Shown here one piece after another: positions 21,627-34,118 of a stretch of DNA of 64,000 nucleotides. The position numbers were made by a program, and so were the translations under genes. The notes beneath the pieces are model-generated. The model saw only the letters and a program-made list of their open reading frames with translations, ran no database searches and was not told the DNA's origin. The stretch comes from Sinohyriopsis cumingii (Eukaryota; Mollusca; Bivalvia; Unionida; Unionidae). Every line of letters begins with the position of its first letter. The first letter of the stretch is position 1. The DNA lies in the NCBI GenBank assembly GCA_028554795.2, contig CM068828.1, positions 20,143,936 to 20,207,935 on the forward strand. Reading direction: 5' to 3'.

Positions 21627-22883
21627 TTAATGATACAATCGCTGACGAAGATAAAGCAACCAGTCTAAATAGATGGATTCTGACATAGAAGAGTTTGACA
21701 GCGGCGACGCGGCTCTTGATTCTAGGTATTCCAAGATGGCCGGAACAAGGTAGATTCGATCAAATTCCGCTCTCGTTGCTGGGGCGGTGAATTTGGGCAT
21801 TTTCAACCCATCGCTCGGGGCAAGAATGCTTTCTTTCGTTGTAGACATTGAACTTTGGGCTATTATTTGACTGTTATTATCTACTGGTTGGGTCGGCAAT
21901 AGAATGCGATCGAAAGGAGTCACTTCAGGTACATTTAAGGTGCCAGTTAGTTGCTTGGATCCCAATACTTGCTGAACTGGGTCTATCTGTTTCTTCACTG
22001 GTATTTGCTCTGGAATTCTTGCAGGTTCGATAACAGGGTTGATTATTGGTGCCATTTCGGGTCCAGCATGAAGCTGTGAAACTGATATTGGATCTGGTTT
22101 AACTACCGGTTCTGGTTTCACAGCTGGTCTTGGTACAGGTAAGACGAGCCTTTGTACTGGATCTGGAATTGGTGCTGGATTCTCAGTCGGCTTCGGCACC
22201 TGGACAATAGGTCTAGAATCTGGTCTTCCTGCAGGCATTACAAATGGTCTCAGAACTGGCTGTTCGGCTGTGGTTTGGGCTGTTATGTCCTTTCTTATCG
22301 CCGTCGTGGTGGGTGCCAAAGGAGCTGTTCCAGAAGGATCGTCTGGAAACACTTTTTTGACCACGGTTCCAATGTTCTGGGATACTGACGTATCGACCAC
22401 GGGCACCTTATCAGCGGGTCTGACGACAGGGCCACCACTGCTGGCGAACTGGACCCCGAGAGCTGGCGCATTTACAATGGGAGAAGGGCCTGAGGATTTA
22501 ACAGCAATGGGTCCAGGCTCTAAGTTGTTTGTCGGAAAAAAGATATTCACGTCTTGTGGCTGATGTTTATCTACCTTGGCCGCAAAGACAGGGTCCACGC
22601 TGAAAAGAGACTTCATGATGGCATCGCTGGGGGCTGGCTTCAGAACATCCCTCGTTCCTGTAGGACCTTGTTCTTGGCGCACATCTGTAACGAAAGCGAA
22701 ATTCAAATAAAAATATAATGACTACTTTTGTCAACTTTACAGCAAAAGAGTAATCCCAGTGTTTATCTTACTTTATAATTCATCTATATCCCATACAAAT
22801 AAGTATAAGTCAACTTGTTCGATGCCTGGAAAAGTTCATATCCGGCTCCAGAAGCTCAACTTTTCAAAGCAAGTCACACATTT

Positions 22884-22915
<32 letters not shown>

Positions 22916-23780
22916 AAGAGTTTCTGAAAGTTCTAAACTCTCAGCGTTTTTATGTACTGTCCTCTGGCAAGCTGACTTTCATAACTGATAAAGCTTTGGC
23001 ATCAATACAACATCACAATAATTTTCCTGAGGTTATTGAAATGCGCCTGAGTTTGTATTTATAGTTTTAAACACTATATTATTAAACAAAGATGACTAAG
23101 GAGTTGACTAAAGGCCATTCAGGTCTTTTATGACGTTCTGAGCGTGGAATAAGCAGCCTTGTAGTGTTAGGCTAAGAATTTGTTAGCGTGGAATAACAGC
23201 CTTGTAAGTGTTAGGCTAAGAATTTGTTAGCGTGAAATAACAGCCTTGTAAGTGTTAGGCTAAGAATTTGTTAGCGTGGAATAACAGCCTTGTAAGTGTT
23301 AGGCTAAGCATTTTAAAGCGTAGAAAAAGCAGCCTTGTAAGTGTTATGCTAAGCATTTATAAGATAAAGTATGTAGCAAACATACTAGCGGCAGAATAGA
23401 GTGGATCCAATTTGGTTATTTAAATACTGATTTTACAAATGAAGATACATTTTTAATGTGTCAGTTAAATTTAAATTGTCAGTCTAAGTAGTCATCTCAA
23501 TAAATCCATCTAGAAGAAAACAATGTGATACAATTTGCATTTGGATTTAAAAAGAAGTAATTTCTTTAAATTAGAAAATGTTAGCTTTATAAAACAACGA
23601 ATAACATCTATCATATTAAAAATAGTATTTAGCTTAAAAATAATTTAAATAACAAATCTGAAGAAAACAAAAATTAAAACTGCTGTGGATGTAAATGACA
23701 AGAGAGAACTATTCCAGCTTACTTTGTGCAATTGAAACTGCAACTATGAACATCGAAATTAACACCGTCTTAGTATCCAT
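21627..23780 (-). CDS. secreted proline-rich protein, two coding exons (join 21627..22684, 23723..23780)
   Basis: The start codon at 23,780 opens MDTKTVLISMFIVAVSIAQ, a clear signal peptide. The exon ends at 23,723 in CAAA/GTAAGC, a strong donor. The second coding exon begins at 22,684 after TTTCGTTACAG and runs to TAA at 21,627; the join keeps phase (A + AT) and totals 371 residues. A further acceptor, TTAACTTTCAG, precedes this first coding exon at 23,806, so a 5'-UTR exon lies upstream. The mature chain has no cysteine, is rich in Pro, Val and Ala, has a central run of PxP motifs (for example VKPEPVVKPDP), NxS sites near the C terminus, and ends in a hydrophobic/aromatic stretch (YLDWLLYLRQRLYH). 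It is the only intact multi-exon gene seen. I do not recognise a family. An extracellular-matrix, shell or byssus role is possible but unsupported. Confidence 0.8.
22883..22920. repeat. GA/GACA microsatellite in intron 2
   Basis: Short GA then CAGAGA run inside the intron of the secreted-protein gene. Confidence 0.8.
23140..23360 (+). repeat. 44-bp minisatellite, about 5 copies, in intron 2
   Basis: Unit GCGTGGAATAACAGCCTTGT then AAGTGTTAGGCTAAGAATTT and GTTA; the outer copies are diverged. It lies wholly inside the intron between 22,685 and 23,722. Confidence 0.9.
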
Positions 23781-23894
23781 TGGCCTCTTTCCTTATTTGA
23801 CTGATTCTGAAAGTTAAAAAAAGGAACGATAATTGACGTGAAGGTTACGATACTTAATTTTCTTTTTGTCTTGTGATTGTGTGAGATGTTTATT

Positions 23895-24362
23895 TAACTA
23901 ATAACGCAACGCACATGGGTACATAAGTAACTACTAAGGCAATGCACATGGGTACATAATTAACTACTAAGGCAACGCACATGGGTACATAATTAACTAA
24001 TAACGCAACGCACATGGGCACATAATTAAATAATAACGCAACGCACATGGGTACATACTTAACTAATAACGCAACGCACATGGGTACATAACTAATAACG
24101 CAACGTACATGGGTACATAATTAACTAATAACGCAACGCACATGGGTAAATAATTAACTAAAAACGCAACGCACATGGGTACATACTTAACTAATAACGC
24201 GACGCACATGGGTAAATAATTAACTAATAACGCAACGCACATGGGTATATAATTAACTAATAACGCAACGCACATGTGTACATAATTAACTAATAACGCA
24301 ACGCACATGGGTACATAATTAACTAATAACGCAACGCACATGGGTACATAATTAACTAATAA
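23895..24362 (+). repeat. 33-bp minisatellite, about 14 copies, in intron 1
   Basis: Unit ACGCAACGCACATGGGTACA plus TAATTAACTAATA. The period is 11 codons and the minus strand is open over most of it (spurious MCVALLVNYVP repeats). It fills most of the predicted first intron. Confidence 0.95.
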
Positions 24363-24505
24363 ATCTAATGAATATATCCATTGGTGAGTTTAAGTTTTTT
24401 TTAACGAGATTTTATCATGAATGACAAACGCTTATATCATGTAGGAGTTTTGATAAGCAAATTAAGATTACACAATTACCTATATCAAATACCTATATCA
24501 AATAC

Positions 24506-24588
24506 CTGTATCAAATGGTCTTCGCTCTCCTGTCTGTTTATCCTCCCTGTAAGCTTGACTTAGTCACTATGTGACGGGCGTATTTATA
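24506..24588 (-). promoter_or_regulatory. predicted core promoter and 5'-UTR exon of the secreted-protein gene
   Basis: TATAAATA on the minus strand (24,581-24,588) is followed 25-30 bp later by a likely start region. A possible noncoding exon ends in GATACAG/GTATTTG at 24,506, which would splice to the acceptor at 23,806. The transcription start is not determined and nearby repeats of the donor sequence make the exact exon end uncertain. Confidence 0.5.
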
Positions 24589-24599
24589 TCGCATGCAGG

Positions 24600-25180
24600 T
24601 CACGCGTCGAGTGGAAAAAACAATAATTTGTCGGAATGCCTTCATGTTTGATGGATTTGCAGGCTTACGTCCAGAAAACTGAGGTAAATACGAAATTGGC
24701 CAATCAGGGGATAGTGTCTACATGTACGCCCAATGAATGTAAACTTTCCTACTCTCGCTACCTGGTCTATTACGGCATAGTATTGCCGTGATGATGTCAG
24801 GCGTGTGCAGTGGGATTGTACACGTTCGTTTTCGACCACAGTCGGAATGATTTTGGTACTTTAACAGACATTAATTGATTATAACTGGTAAGACAAGATA
24901 CATTTTATCACAACATGCTGCAATCGTGTGGTAATTAATCAAGATCAAACACAAAACTGTACGAAGTATGGGAAATTTTCTTGCACCACATTGACTGATA
25001 GCAAATTACAAAGTCGAATTTCTGAAGAAACTAACACAATATAATATTCGTTTTTTAGCATCATGATGTGAAAAATGTAGAGTCAGTTTAAAGACACACC
25101 TCGTGTTGTTGTCTTAATTTTCATATTTGCAAGCAACGTTCTTTCTAATGCAGATTACAGGTCAGAAAAGAAGGAATCGA
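24600..25180. other. no gene recognised
   Basis: Region upstream of the predicted promoter; no coding frame or repeat noticed. Confidence 0.4.
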
Positions 25181-25184
25181 ATAC

Positions 25185-25395
25185 ATATCATTTGACAACC
25201 GCCTATCCGTGAGGTTGTATAGATTTCATTGACAACCGCCTATATGTGAGGATGTATACATTTAACTGACAACCGCCTATATGTGAGGTTGTATACATTT
25301 AATTGACAACCGCCTATCTGTGAGGTTGTATACATTTCATTGACAACCGCCGATATGTGAGGTTGTGTACATTTCATTGACAACACCCTAACAGT
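25185..25395 (+). repeat. 37-bp minisatellite, about 5.5 copies
   Basis: Unit TGACAACCGCCTATATGTGA plus GGTTGTATACATTTAAT. Each unit contains the inverted pair CAACC...GGTTG. Confidence 0.9.
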
Positions 25396-25531
25396 GACAT
25401 TGAAAATAAATAAAATATACATTTAACAGTGTGTTATATTGCGAGATATTGTCGTATTTAAGATGAATCAACATTGGGATATGGAAAGAGCAAACTATGG
25501 ACAATGTTTCTAAGATGCTTACGCGAAGAAG

Positions 25532-25571
<40 letters not shown>
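25532..25571. repeat. AT dinucleotide microsatellite
   Basis: About 20 AT repeats. Confidence 0.95.
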
Positions 25572-25574
<3 letters not shown>

Positions 25575-26309
25575 GGTTTCCATAGCTTGGTGATAAATTT
25601 GTGAACTTGTTTGTCCATGTATGCGTGCTCTAATATTTATTGGGTAGAAATGCAAATACTTTCCGTAAATATTTTAATGTTTTCTTATAATAAGTACAAT
25701 CAATAGTTCTTTTTCTTTACTATGCTTAATTTCTTTTGTCTTAGCTTCTTTTCTTTCGCCCCACTGTGACCAAAATAATTGTCTATCACGTTTTTTCTTC
25801 TTAAAAAAGGTTGAAACACTGTTCAAATTGTTAATGTATTACACACACACACACACATCATATGGCGAATAACAGTCCTTTCAAGTGTACTGGATCCAGC
25901 AAGGGATCACGTGTGTTAGAGATTGATTAAGATAAATGCAATAAACTTACAAAGAACAATGCAAAACTAGTTTCTAACTAGCCTGAGCACTTTCGACTCT
26001 AAATGAGTGGCAAATACAAAACAGAGACAAGACAAACCAACAAAACCCTGAAAATCGTTGAGGTTACAGAAATTTACATTACTATTTTTACAGGAATAAA
26101 AGCTTGAATTTTTCTTTCAACTAGTTCACTTTAACTTAATGCGGATGCTGAAAAATATTTTATATTGACCTAGAAATTGATGAGCCATATTGACATCTGT
26201 TATTTGCTTATTAGTCAACTAATAGCCTATAATTACTAATATAACAATGAAATATCCGGGATATAATTTGCGCTTACATAAATTTACATAAAATATAAAA
26301 AAAATGTCA
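25572..26309. other. no gene recognised
   Basis: AT-rich; a short CA run at about 25,841-25,858 only. Confidence 0.45.
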
Positions 26310-26314
26310 AGCTT

Positions 26315-26690
26315 TTATTCATTTGTATAACTCATCAATACGTGGTCATTTATGTGCCCCATCAACACTTGGTCATTTGTATAACTCATCAATACGTGGT
26401 CATTTATGTGCCCCATCAACACTTGGTCATTTGTATAACTCATCAATACGTGGTAATTTATGTGCCCCATCAACACTTGGTCATTTGTATAACTCATCAA
26501 TACGTGGTCATTTATGTGCCCCATCAACACTTGGTCATTTGTATAACTCATCAATACGTGGTCATTTATGTGCCCCATCAACACTTGGTCATTTGTTAAC
26601 TCATCAATACGTGGTCATTTATGTGCCCCATCAACACTTGGTCATTTGTTTAACTCATCAATATGTAGTCATTTGTATACGTCATCCAAA
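26315..26690 (+). repeat. 54-bp minisatellite, about 7 copies
   Basis: Unit TCATTTGTATAACTCATCAA, TACGTGGTCATTTATGTGCC, CCATCAACACTTGG. The period is 18 codons; two plus frames and one minus frame stay open, giving spurious ORFs of 85-123 codons. Two of the last copies have 1-bp changes in the TGTATAAC step. Confidence 0.95.
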
Positions 26691-26699
26691 CTAAAGACC

Positions 26700-27215
26700 C
26701 GCCGCAAGGAAAGAAAGTTACAGCAAAATATCTTCGGAGATAAATTTTGTTTTAAACAGGTCATTGAGCATGCATTTATATACGCGGACATAGGACCTAA
26801 TAATGAAACACTCGTCAAGTCAATGGTAGTTAGAGGACATTTCGTGACCACAGGTCAGTTTCCGTGTGTTAATTTCATCAGGCAGTCAATAAGCACTCAA
26901 AAGTGGGGTTTTAAGATTTTAATTCCCAAGACATCCGTAAAACAGCCCCTATGTCATTCATTCATTCATAACTACAATAATTAATTGGCTCTATAAACTT
27001 GCTTGTGACCAATTCATGTGAGCTAAGTCAATTATCTTCAAACTTGTGCAAGCTGAAGGTATGAAGAGTAGGAAACGCGACACTCACAACTTGAAAAATA
27101 GAGAAATTAATTTAAATTAAATGAGATACGGCAGAAACTAATTTCCAATAGGTAATAGGAAATTAGCACAATGGATTACGCTTAGATTAGAAACGTAGCA
27201 TGAGACTTGAAAAGG
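26700..27215. other. no gene recognised
   Basis: Unique sequence between two arrays. The open frame running out of the 54-bp array to 26,984 has no recognisable product. Confidence 0.45.
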
Positions 27216-27219
27216 AGCA

Positions 27220-29185
27220 TTATGGGTTGCACAGTGAATAGGAAATGCGTTATACTGATTTTGGAAAAGTAGCATTACGAGTTACACTGTGAATAGGAAA
27301 TGCGTTATATTGAGATTGGAAAAGTAGCATTACGAGTTACACTGTGAATAGGAAATGGGCAGCATGCGTTATATCGAGACTGGAAAAGTAGAATTATGGG
27401 TTACATTGAGATTAGAAAAGTAGCATTATGGGTTACACTGATATTAGAGTATTATGGGTTACTGTGTGAAAAGAGATAATGGGACAAGAATATTATGGGT
27501 TACTCTGATTTTAGGAAATGAGCATTATGGTTACGCTGAGATTAGAAAATGAGCATTATCGGTTGCTAGAAAAGTAGCATTATGGGTTACACTGAGATTA
27601 GAAAAGTAGCATTATTGGTTACACTGTTACTAGGAAATGAGAATTATGGGTTACACTGAGATTAGAAAATGAGCATTATGGGTTGCTAGAATAGGAGCAT
27701 TATGGGTTGATAGATAATGAGCATTATGAGTTGCTAGAATAGGAGCATTATGGGTTGCTAGAATAGGAGCATTATGAGTTGCTAGAATAGGAGCATTATG
27801 TGTTGTTAGATAATGAGCATTATGAATTGCTAGAAAGGGAGCATTATGGGTTGCTAGAATAGGAGCATTATGGGTTGATAGATAATGAGCATTATGAGTT
27901 GCTAGAATAGGAGCATTATGGGTTGCTAGAATAGGAGCATTATGGTTGTTAGATAATGAGCATTATGAATTGCTAGAAAAGGGGCATTATGGGTTGCTAG
28001 AATAGGAGCATTATGGGTTGCTAGAATAGGAACATTATGGGTTGATAGATAATGAGCATTATGAATTGCTAGAAAAGGAGCATTATGGGTTGCTAGAATA
28101 GGAGCATTATGAGTTGCCAGAATAGGAGCATTATGGGTTGCTAGAATAGGAGCATTATGAGTTGCTAGAAAAGGAACATTATGGGTTGCTAGAATAGGAG
28201 CATTATGAGTTGCTAGAATAGGAGCATTATGAGTTGCTAGAAAAGCATTATTATGGGTTACGCTGAGATTAGAAAAGTAGCATTATAGGTTACACTGTTA
28301 CTAGGAAATGAGAATTATGGGTTACACTGAGATTAGAAAAGGAGTATTATGGGTTGCTGTGTGAAAGGGATAGGTCTGATCTCAAGAGATAATACATATT
28401 AAATTAGTGTTATGGGTTACACTGAGATTAGGTTACACTGATATTACGAATGTAGTAGTATGGGTTACTGTGTGAAAGGGATATGCCTGGTTTCCAAGAG
28501 ATAATATGAAATGAACATAATGAGTTAAAGTGAGATTAGAAATGTATTATTATGGGTTACATTGAGATTAGACAATAAGTATTATGGGTTACTGTGTGAA
28601 AAGGATGGGTTTGGTTTCCTTGAGATAATAGGACATGAATATAATGGGTTACATTGCGATTAGGAAATGAGCGTTATGAGTTACACTGTGATTAGGAAAT
28701 GAGAATTATGGGTTACACTGACATTAGGAAATGAAAGTTATGGGTTACATTGGAATTAGAAAAGGCGTATTATCGGTTACACTGAGATTAGAAAAGGAGT
28801 ATCATGGGTTACGGAGTGAAGGAGATGTGTCTGGTTTCCAAGAGATAATAGGAAATGCGCATTGGGTTGCACTGAGATCAGGAAATGAACATTATGGGTT
28901 ACACTGAGATCAGGAAATGAACATTATGAATTGAAATGAAATTAGGAAACGAACATTATGGGTTACACTGAAATTAGGACAACGAACATTATGGGTTGCA
29001 CTGAGATTAGAAAATGAACATTAAGGGTTACACTGAGATTAGAAAAGGAACATTATGGGTAAGAGTTAAATTAGTACTGGAGTATTATGGGTAAAAGTGG
29101 GAACAGGATATGTTTGGTTTCCAAAAGAGATTAGAAATAGAGCATTATGGGTTAGGGTGCGAAAGGAATATGACTGCAGATAATA
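27220..29185 (+). repeat. composite 24/32-bp minisatellite, about 2 kb
   Basis: The outer parts have a 32-bp unit, ATTATGGGTTACACTGAGAT plus TAGAAAATGAGC. The core (about 27,660-28,240) has a 24-bp unit, ATTATGGGTTGCTAGAATAG plus GAGC, which looks like an 8-bp deletion derivative. A longer block containing TGTGAAAGGGATATGTCTGG and TTTCCAAGAGATAATA recurs irregularly in the right half. Confidence 0.9.
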
Positions 29186-29524
29186 ATGGAGCGATACAAG
29201 TTTGCTGACATTACAGATCTGCAGCAGTTTTCAATCAGTATTCACTGCATATTTTGGACATAAATTATAATGTGTATACTTATGGCAATGGATTCGCCCT
29301 TATTAAGCACAGTTATAGATTTTAAAAAGACATTCAATATCACAGCGGTCAGTAGGAGCTTAGTGCCTCCGTGACGGCTTCTTCATTTTAGGTAAAATTA
29401 AGAGACATATTCGTTGAAAGGGGCTTTTTCATAGTTTGCTTAACTGAGTGTTTGTTTGCCTTCTTTCTAGTCTATTTTTGAGTTTGTAATATTGTGTATA
29501 AAGATGAAATTTCACCTTTAAACT
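29186..29524. other. no gene recognised
   Basis: Spacer between two arrays; nothing noted. Confidence 0.45.
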
Positions 29525-30125
29525 CAAACACCCCTTCCACAACAGACCTTTCAATATAATATGATATTTGGAATGAAATTATCAATAACACCCCTTCCAC
29601 AACAGGCTTTTCAATTTAATATGATATTTAGAATGAACTTATCAATAACTTCCTTTCTACAACAGGCTTTTCAATTTAATATGATATTTAGAATGAAATT
29701 ATCAATAACACCCCTTCCACAACAGGCTTTTCAATTTAATATGATATTTAGAATGAACTTATCAAAAACTTCCTTTCTACAACAGGCTTTTCAATTTAAT
29801 ATGATATTTAGAATGAAATTATCAATAACACCCCTTCCACAACAGGCTTTTCAATTTAATATGATATTTAGAATGAACTTATCAATAAATTCCTTTCTAC
29901 AACAGGCTATTCGATTTAATATGATATTTAGAATGAAATTATCAATAACACCCCTTCCACAACAGGCTTTTCAATTTAATATGACATTTAGAATAAAAAT
30001 TATCAATAACACCCTTTCCTCAACAGACTTTACAATCTAATATGATGTTTAGAATGAAATTATCAATAACACCCCTTCCACAACAGGCTTTTCAATTTAA
30101 TATGATATTTGGAATGAAATTATCA
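29525..30125 (+). repeat. 60-bp minisatellite with 120-bp alternating higher-order structure
   Basis: About ten 60-bp units. Two types alternate through most of the array: one with AACACCCCTTCCACAACAGG and GAATGAAATT, the other with AACTTCCTTTCTACAACAGG and GAATGAACTT. The period is 20 codons, producing a spurious 159-codon ORF. Confidence 0.95.
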
Positions 30126-30294
30126 ATCTCAAACTTCATGTAAAATATAAGTTAAATTTTCTCCAGAGCTCTTAATGTAGTAAACAAAATTTTTGAGAAC
30201 TCAATTACAACCTTTTAGTTTCCATTTGACACACACCATGAATGATCCTGTGGCAAATTTGTCTGAAAATTAAGAAACAACGCAATCAAGAAGT

Positions 30295-30565
30295 GTCAAT
30301 TTAAGGATACTGCAACTCTCAAGAGTTCATTAAAAATTGTATTGTAGCAATTGTACAGTTGTACCCTCGAGAGTTTATAAACAATTGTACTGTACTAGTT
30401 GTACAAATTAAGGATACGCTCAAGAGTCATTAAAATTGTACTGTAGTAGTTTTACTAATTTAGCATACCCTCAACAGCTTCATTTAAAATTGTATTGTAG
30501 TAGCTGTACTAGATAAGGAGGCTCAAGAGTTCAGTAAAATTGTATTGTTGTAGTTGTACTAACAG
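30295..30565 (+). repeat. degenerate tandem repeat of about 60 bp, 4-5 copies
   Basis: Repeated CTCAAGAGTTCATTAAAATT, GTATTGTAGTAGTTGTAC and AAGGATAC elements with variable spacing. Confidence 0.75.
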
Positions 30566-30669
30566 GTATACATATTCCTATTATATCATCCGTTATGTGG
30601 TATTGAGTTGATTCTCGACTCTGATACGAGAGGAAAATTGTATACCTACCTAATTCGTGTCAACTAATA

Positions 30670-31044
30670 TTACAGTTTGTACATCAGGAATAAACTTACT
30701 GTCACGACTATATAAACAGTGTTAGACAGCATTGATGTGAAATACGGAAACAATCCAAATGACAAAGCAGCCAAATCACTTGTGCCGAATACATTAGATA
30801 TAATCGTGACAGTACTTTTCTTGGCGTGTACTGCAATACCTGATCTTTTGATTTGCTCCGCTGCTTTTGCATCAGTTTTGTTGTCTACTTGAGGAGTATA
30901 TGGGAAGTGACGAATAAAGTGGGCCAACAGATTCGGGCCAAGCCCATGCACAACCCTAATCAGAGTGATTGTGATAAAATTAGGCGGGAAATGCCACAGA
31001 ATATCAAGACCACAATTCAATACATAAGGAAGCGGAAACAACAC
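30670..31044 (-). other. unrecognised open frame, 124 codons
   Basis: An open minus-strand frame with hydrophobic stretches at each end (FITITLIRVV; NTVYIVVTVSLFLM) and a charged middle (KTDAKAAEQIKRSG). No family recognised, no splice signals identified, and no neighbours that would support it. It may be a relic or chance. Confidence 0.2.
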
Positions 31045-31049
31045 ATGTA

Positions 31050-32224
31050 AAACAAACGCTTTGAACCCCGCTTTGTATAATGTGGCTATGTCCTGTTTTT
31101 CTCAAACGCTGCAAAATTTGTTTTGTAGGAAAGATATTTAGTACCACGTTGAAATTTAAAATAATTACAACATGACGTTTTGGGACAAATAATGAAGGAA
31201 CCTCGTAAATATGCCATGGCAGTGACATGAATATGATCTAGCCTTTGCCGGGGGCAAAATCTAAAGATAGACGCAACTCATTCTCCAATGTGCATTTAGT
31301 ATGGCACGCCAAATCGTTGGAGTGATCGTAGGTCGACCCTGAGAGATCGTAGGTCGACCTGGAAAAACCCACGGTGAGCTGGAGAGGTTGCACAATTATA
31401 GATGAGCTGGAGTAATCAATAATTAGTTGTTGCTGTGAATGAAATAATGTACAATTATATCAGAAAACTGTAAAATAAGGTATCCCCAAATATCAAAATG
31501 TTGCTTTCTCTGGACCCCAGTAAAATTAACTGACGTAATATTTTCATATAAGTGTATTCAGAAGTTTGAACAATATTTATTTTTAGTAACGGCAGCCATA
31601 TTTAATGGCCCTTCGATATCATATTTACAAACGTTAAAAACCTTAATGCATGCCTATTTCTGTTGTATTACTTGTGAGAGAAAGTAATTTTAAGATTTTT
31701 TATTTTGGTTGCTATGTTTAAAGGGAACTGGCTTTGCACAAAGTGCAAGAACTTTAAGACAAGACACTTTCTGTCTAAATTAGTTTGAATTTGTTAGCGT
31801 TTCGGAGATGTCGTTGCTTACACCTTGATTGTTTGCCAACCCATTCTCCACCTTCTTTCGGATTCGTATCATTTGTACTTAAAAGACTTCCATGCCAGGG
31901 AACTGTCTGCAAATTTTGGTCGAAATTTAAGATAAGTTGAAAATGGCAATTGTTGACGGAAGACGCACGCGGGACACAATACCGGTCTATATATAGACTC
32001 ACTTGGTAGTGAAGCCAGTTGAGCTAAACCAAAATTGTGTGAACACAAAGTCAAGCTCAGGACTGCTGTTTCACCTTGACCAGACAGTCACTTAGAAATC
32101 TAAACAGCCTGCAAAACTTATTTATCGCTTGACACATATTTGTTCGATGTATCCCTTGTAGGTAAAGTTTATGTTTAGATTCACAATAAACTATGAAGAT
32201 GGGTGTAAATAATGTAGAGTGAGC
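31050..32224. other. no gene recognised
   Basis: Includes a short duplication of GATCGTAGGTCGACC at 31,324-31,352. No convincing gene. Confidence 0.4.
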
Positions 32225-32229
32225 TCATA

Positions 32230-32430
32230 ACAATCGTGTAATGAGGGTTAGCGTAGCTGGGTTACAGACTGTATGAACAGTAAATGTTAGTGTAGTTGGG
32301 TTATAGATTGTACGAATAGTAAATGTTAGTGTAGTTGGGTTACAGACTGTATGTACATCATACACATTGAGTTCATAACACTCATATAGTCATAGTGAGT
32401 GTAACGGGGTTACAGCCTGCACTAGTAGCA
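32230..32430 (+). repeat. imperfect tandem repeat of about 45-60 bp, 3-4 copies
   Basis: Copies of GTTAGTGTAGTTGGGTTACA plus GACTGTATGAACAGTAAAT, with the last copy diverged. Confidence 0.75.
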
Positions 32431-33686
32431 CGAACATTATGTATATTATAAGTAAACTTGCATAAATTGGATCATGTACAGGAAACTATTGTCAATCAAT
32501 AAAGAAGAAATTGAAATTAACTCTCTTGCGACCCCACTCCTCTATGGCATCTTGTTAAGCACTACGCCCCTATTGCAAAAAACTGTCTGTTTGATGTATG
32601 CTTTATGTTTCGTTTATTTCGCTGAAATGTTGTTTCATTCTTATTTCTTGTTTGTGTGCGAATCATGAAGCTTGATAACTGGATCAAGTCTGTTAGTTTT
32701 ATACACGTTACCTCTACTTTATGCTTTTAGTATCGTAGGTTCAGTATTTTGGTGAGCTCAGGACCACATAGATTTGTTTCCCCTGGTTATATATACTAGC
32801 TACTCACAAGGTCCTTTACAACCAGTGCAGTTTGAAGTAAGAATACCAATGTTTATTCAGTGATAAGCGTTCAATATTAATAATTAAATGAACATTCGCG
32901 ATAATATTAACAATTATATATGAGATTAAATTCAAAGGTCTTCATAAATGAATAGGGTGTCAACGTTTGCTCGGAAGATTTCCCGGAAAGCTGGTTCGAA
33001 TGTGGCTGATTTTCAGTGAAATTAAAAATATTTCACAGGGCAAGACTGTCATCACAGTTGTGTGTGGTGGGGGTTCGAATGGCTATCTAACTTTAATTCA
33101 TTGTCTTTCTAAAAAAACTCGCCGATTCTTCGGCGTCATAATCAACAGCAGTATATAGTACAGCTAAGATACACAACAACTCTGGAAAACATACTGCACA
33201 ATAATATAATAGTCATACAAGATGATAAATGAGGCACGAGTGAAAGTTGCAGGCCAAAATTATCGATTTAGTTTCAAGCAGGTATGACTACTTTTGTAAT
33301 AAAAGGTATCGAAATGAGAAAAAAAATGTTTTGAAAACTATTTTACTGAAACCATTTTGAAATGGCAAATCAAATAAACTAAAACATTGTATGAAATTTG
33401 CTGAGGAAAAAAAGTTAACATACGGAAACTAATGGCATTAACAAAGCTGTTACGTATGTTGGTACGCATGGTCATGATGACGGAGCAACATAAAAATCAA
33501 GGATGGTGAATGCATCTATAATACATTATTTTTAAGGGAAAAAAAAGACAATAAACACTACTATGGCAATACTACTACTAGTACTACTACTACTACTACT
33601 ATAATAATGCAGTCCCGAAGAACTCCACTTGTAACTAGTACCAAGTTCGGAAATGACTTGCCGACGATGATGCTGCACTGAAAGTT
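32431..33686. other. no gene recognised
   Basis: AT-rich; a CTA-type trinucleotide run lies near 33,568-33,602. No supported coding frame. Confidence 0.45.
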
Positions 33687-34118
33687 TCAGAACAGTTTTA
33701 ACTGCTTGCTTATCTCATCTTGGATGCTGTATGGTTTCAGAAACTTTGTTGCGGTGTATACAGTCCTATGAGAAGTCTGTGAAGCCCATACACAGTGAAA
33801 CGTTCCATCTGATGCTCTATGATATTTAGTCTGCCCAGCCACTTCCTTTCCTGAACCTCGCCTGTTCTGAGAGTAGGCGGTTGTCAATGGCCTGATTGAG
33901 GTTTAAGATCTTTCAGAAGACCTATTTGGGCAATGCGAGTAGACTGAGGTCCATAGATCGCCTTTCTTAGCAATTCTGAAGATGAAGTCATTGATACAGT
34001 CTGTCACGTTTGCCTGCCCGCGATTACGTAAGTTAGGAACAAAGGAACAAAGATTAGCGCAATGAGTATGTCGACCCTGCACTGTTACGGCGATTTTGTT
34101 TGTAGAATTGATATCCAA
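33687..34118 (-). other. unrecognised frame interrupted by one stop
   Basis: Two adjacent open stretches in the same minus-strand frame are separated by a single TAA at 33,903-33,905, about 144 codons in all. The product has scattered Cys and His and no motif I recognise. It could be a transposon remnant, since LTR-like debris lies on both sides. Confidence 0.25.

Noticed and set aside
23895-24362. CRISPR-like direct repeats (also the 28-, 34- and 37-bp arrays)
   Set aside because: Repeats are contiguous with no unique spacers, and the DNA is eukaryotic.
26315-26694. Overlapping ORFs of 85-123 codons in three frames
   Set aside because: All come from the 54-bp minisatellite; simultaneous opening of several frames is a by-product of the period.
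29561-30040. 159-codon ORF with FQFNMIFRM repeats
   Set aside because: It is the translation of the 60-bp minisatellite.
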